64,000 nt of DNA from JANOYJ01 sp963792485 (GTDB taxonomy: Bacteria; Pseudomonadota; Alphaproteobacteria; Rhizobiales; Rhizobiaceae). The notes beneath the pieces are model-generated. The model was not told the DNA's origin and ran no database searches. It saw only the letters and a program-made list of their open reading frames with translations. Shown here piece by piece: positions 61,542 through 64,000 of the stretch (its first letter is position 1; every line of letters begins with the position of its first letter). A program made the translations under genes and the position numbers. The stretch spans positions 1-64,000 of the forward strand of contig CAWBWL010000010.1 of assembly GCA_963792485.1 (NCBI GenBank), given 5' to 3'.

Positions 61542-62456
61542 TTACCGTGCCGCGCGGCGTCGCTCCAGAGGCACAGTCGTCTCCAGCAGTTCCACCGCCA
61601 TTTCCGCGATATGATCATGCAGATCGGGCCGCCAGAGAGCGAAGGCGAGATTAGCCTCAACGAATCCCTCTTTGGAGCCGCAATCGAAGGTTCTGCCCTT
61701 GAAATGATAGCCGTAGAAGGGCTGATCATTCATCAGTTTCAGCATTGCGTCGGTCAGCTGGACTTCGTTGCCTGCTCCCCGTTCCTGGATTGCGAGATAG
61801 TCAAAGATTTCTGGCTGTAAGATATAGCGGCCGTTAATATACAAATTCGACGGCGCATTTGCCGGGTCTGGCTTCTCCACCATCCCTGTCAGTCCAAAAC
61901 CATGCCCAACTGGCTCGCCTTTTCCGACTATGCCGTATTTGTTGGTTTCCGACGGATCGCATTCCTGCACGCCGATGATGTTGTGGCCGGTCTCTTCATA
62001 AAGCGCCACCATCTTCTTCAGGCAGCCTTCTTCGGCCTGCATGATCATGTCCGGCAGGAGCAGTGCAAAAGGCTCATCCCCAACCAGATCTCGCGCGCAC
62101 CACACGGCATGGCCGAGACCGAGGGGCACTTGCTGGCGGGTGAAACTGGTTGTGCCAGGCTCCGGCTGCATGCGCATCAGCCGGGAAAGTTCCTCGTCCT
62201 TCCCGCGCTCGGCCAGCGTGTTGTAAAGCTCGAACTGCACATCGAAATAGTCTTCAATAACGGCCTTGCTGCGTCCGGTCACAAAAATCAGATGCTCAAT
62301 GCCCGCTTCCTGCGCTTCATCGACCACGTATTGTATGACCGGCCGGTCCACGACTGTCAGCATTTCCTTCGGAATTGCCTTTGTGGCAGGAAGAAAGCGG
62401 GTGCCAAGACCTGCGACAGGAAACACTGCTTTTCTAAGTTTGCGATTAGCCGCCAT
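61542..62456 (-). CDS. galU: UTP-glucose-1-phosphate uridylyltransferase
   Basis: A 304-residue nucleotidyltransferase. Motifs are KAVFPVAGLGTRFLPATKAIPKEML over residues 9-33 with the nucleotide-binding Gly and Arg, DRPVIQYVVDEA, PLGLGHAVWCARDLVGDEPF, FALLLPDMI with the metal Asp, VEKPDPANAPSNLYINGRYIL, and KGRTFDCGSKEGFVEANLAF. It makes UDP-glucose for polysaccharide and membrane glycan synthesis. It has its own promoter region of about 190 bases shared with the divergent lytic transglycosylase gene. Confidence 0.96.
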   Translation of the reverse strand: MAANRKLRKAVFPVAGLGTRFLPATKAIPKEMLTVVDRPVIQYVVDEAQEAGIEHLIFVTGRSKAVIEDYFDVQFELYNTLAERGKDEELSRLMRMQPEPGTTSFTRQQVPLGLGHAVWCARDLVGDEPFALLLPDMIMQAEEGCLKKMVALYEETGHNIIGVQECDPSETNKYGIVGKGEPVGHGFGLTGMVEKPDPANAPSNLYINGRYILQPEIFDYLAIQERGAGNEVQLTDAMLKLMNDQPFYGYHFKGRTFDCGSKEGFVEANLAFALWRPDLHDHIAEMAVELLETTVPLERRRAAR

Positions 62457-62650
62457 AGTCAGACTTGTCCCCAGATTGAGCTTGAACCATTTTCATGACA
62501 AAATTGACAAATATCGAACGCCATTGCTGGGTTCAAAGCAATTGACGCAAGGTGAAGTTGCTTTATGCGGATTTGTTGCGCGTTGGTAAACCAATTCCTA
62601 ACCGGACAGACCTATTTTTACGCAATGAACACCAATTCGAGGAGTTTGCA

Positions 62651-63877
62651 ATGAGGACGGGTCTTCGTTCAGCGCTTTGCAGAGCGCTTCTGTCAGCGGC
62701 GCTGGGACTTGCCGCTTCTACTTCCTTGACGGGCAGCGCGTGGGCGGACGCCGGATTTCGCAACTGGGTCGAGAGCTTCCGCTCGGTCGCCGCGAAAAGT
62801 GGAATTTCGGGTGAAACCTACCGCCGCGCATTTGCCGGTGTGAATGAGCCCGACCCTGAAGTGCTCGAAAAGGTGCAGACGCAGCCGGAATTCAAAGCTC
62901 CGATGTGGGATTATTTTGACAACCGCGTGCACGAGCGGTCGGTCGCGACCGGTCAGGCCATGGCGAAAAAGTACAAACCCTGGCTGGACAAGATTGAGCA
63001 GAGATTTGGTGTCAGCCGCAATGTCCTCCTGGCCATCTGGTCGATGGAATCGAACTATGGCGAGATATTGAAGCGGCCGGATGTGGTGAAAAGCACTGTC
63101 CGCTCGCTCGCGACCCTTGCTTATGCCGACAAGCGCCGCGCCAAGTTTGCCCGCACCCAATTGCTCGCCTCGTTAAAAATCCTGCAGCGTGGCGAGATTG
63201 ACGAATCCAATCTGGTTGGCTCTTGGGCCGGCGCGATGGGGCACACGCAATTTATCCCCACCAGCTATATCGCCTATGGCGTTGACATTGACGGCAATGG
63301 CCGCCGTGACATCTGGAACTCGGTGCCGGATGCGCTTGCAACGGCGGCAAATCTGCTTGCTAAGAACGGCTGGCAGTCGGGCCAGACATGGGGCTATGAA
63401 GTCCGGCTTCCGGCCGGAAAGCTCCCAGCCGGCGCCATGTCACTTGCCAAATGGCAGTCCTTGGGCGTGACCCGCGCCAATGGCAAACCATTCTCAAATC
63501 CTTCCGTCAGTGCTGTGTTGAAGACTCCTGATGGCCGCGGAGGTCCGGCATTTTTGATGCTGAAGAACTTCTCCGTGATCAAGCGTTACAACAACGCCGA
63601 CAAATATGCTTTGGCCGTGGGTGTCTTGGCAGACCGTATCGGCGGCGGCGGGGGCTTTGCCAATGATTTCAACCGCCCCTTCACGCCGCTTTCGATTGCA
63701 GAAAAGGAGCAGTTGCAAAGTGCCCTGACCCAATCCGGTCATTATGACGGGAAAGTCGATGGTAATATTGGCTCCGGCACCAAGGCTTCGATCCTGTCTT
63801 TCCAGGCTGCTCATGGATTGACGCAAGACGGCTATGCGAGCAAAGAACTGCTTCTGTTCTTGAAACAGAAGAAGTGA
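62651..63877 (+). CDS. Lytic murein transglycosylase, MltB family (GH103) with peptidoglycan-binding domain
   Basis: A 408-residue periplasmic enzyme. After a Sec signal (ALLSAALGLAASTSLTGSAW) comes the GH103 catalytic domain: FRNWVESFRSVAAKSGISGETYRRAF, the catalytic Glu in LLAIWSMESNYGEI near residue 135, and SWAGAMGHTQFIPTSYIAYGVDIDGNGRRD over residues 190-219. A PG_binding_1 domain closes the protein (LQSALTQSGHYDGKVDGNIG). It cleaves glycan strands with formation of 1,6-anhydro-muramic ends during wall turnover. ATG at 62651 follows GAGGAG; an in-frame start at 62552 is less likely. Confidence 0.92.
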   Translation: MRTGLRSALCRALLSAALGLAASTSLTGSAWADAGFRNWVESFRSVAAKSGISGETYRRAFAGVNEPDPEVLEKVQTQPEFKAPMWDYFDNRVHERSVATGQAMAKKYKPWLDKIEQRFGVSRNVLLAIWSMESNYGEILKRPDVVKSTVRSLATLAYADKRRAKFARTQLLASLKILQRGEIDESNLVGSWAGAMGHTQFIPTSYIAYGVDIDGNGRRDIWNSVPDALATAANLLAKNGWQSGQTWGYEVRLPAGKLPAGAMSLAKWQSLGVTRANGKPFSNPSVSAVLKTPDGRGGPAFLMLKNFSVIKRYNNADKYALAVGVLADRIGGGGGFANDFNRPFTPLSIAEKEQLQSALTQSGHYDGKVDGNIGSGTKASILSFQAAHGLTQDGYASKELLLFLKQKK

Positions 63878-63889
63878 GGCCCAGACTTC

Positions 63890-64000
63890 GTGACTGCATC
63901 GGCCAAGCTCACCAGCTTACCGCGCCTGCTGGCGACCGCCTTCCTGGCGGTTTTGCTAGCCTTGGGAGCTATCTCTTTTGCCCCGCCCGAGGCCTATGCT
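63890..64000 (+). CDS. Start of an exported protein (cut by the window end)
   Basis: A GTG at 63890, 10 bases after a GAGG site, opens a frame that runs to the last base of the window. The 37 visible residues form a signal peptide (LLATAFLAVLLALGAISFAP) ending near AYA. It starts 12 bases after the lytic transglycosylase stop, so it is probably in the same operon. In rhizobia an SGNH-hydrolase (DUF459) gene often follows this transglycosylase; that identity is only a guess from position. Confidence 0.6.
   Translation, partial: MTASAKLTSLPRLLATAFLAVLLALGAISFAPPEAYA

Overview
The window looks like chromosome of an alphaproteobacterium, most likely of the Hyphomicrobiales (rhizobial) group. Supporting signs are high GC with a strong third-position bias, a split proton-translocating transhydrogenase (pntA alpha-1, alpha-2 and pntB), an aa3-type oxidase subunit IV, a heterotetrameric sarcosine oxidase operon, a CobW/WD40 pair, a TRAP transporter, an RpiR-controlled inositol locus and an Irr/ICE-like iron box. 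No rRNA, tRNA, CRISPR array, prophage or classical insertion sequence was recognised. The one mobile-type gene is a REP-associated tyrosine transposase (RAYT) with its own palindromic repeats.

Layout. 0-3.4 kb: a sugar-catabolic run (D-lyxose isomerase tail, TIM-barrel isomerase, a Gfo/Idh/MocA dehydrogenase broken by about five frameshifts, an aldo/keto reductase). 3.3-4.2 kb: the RAYT between two long perfect hairpins; a third hairpin of the same family lies in the sarcosine oxidase operon at 43 kb. 4.2-8.9 kb: two divergent transglutaminases, a His-rich CobW metallochaperone with a WD40 partner, and a PiuC-type dioxygenase. 9-11.8 kb: iron-linked imelysin and di-haem cytochrome genes, both frameshifted, behind an ICE-like box. 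11.8-17.9 kb: creatininase family, 8-oxoguanine deaminase, MarR and LacI regulators, a hydroxyacid dehydrogenase, a small exported protein and PuuD. 18-23.9 kb: TRAP transporter, SDR, lone LivH permease and a CGNR regulator. 24-28 kb: lipoprotein, GGDEF-EAL protein and a FeeM-like N-acyl amino acid synthase. 28-34 kb: oxidase subunit IV, transhydrogenase, O-antigen ligase-like protein, TPR lipoprotein and rpsU.

34.4-54.3 kb is mainly carbon catabolism. An RpiR regulator and a Gfo/Idh dehydrogenase diverge from an aldehyde dehydrogenase / HpaI aldolase / hydroxyacid dehydrogenase / SDR operon. Next comes soxB-(exported protein)-soxD-soxA-soxG. Then follow a XylFGH-like ABC transporter and an inositol block (IolI-like gene, iolD, iolE). 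Three promoter regions of this stretch share a similar short sequence that may be the RpiR (IolR-like) operator.

54.3-64 kb is envelope-related: a frameshifted vanadium-haloperoxidase/PAP2 gene coupled to a CRTAC1 protein, a QmcA/NfeD pair, KdsD (Kdo pathway), a beta-barrel porin, GalU, an MltB-type lytic transglycosylase and the start of one more exported protein.

At least four genes carry single-base frameshifts while the encoded protein stays otherwise intact. This pattern fits clustered sequencing or assembly errors at least as well as true pseudogenes, and the literal reading frames there should be treated with caution.
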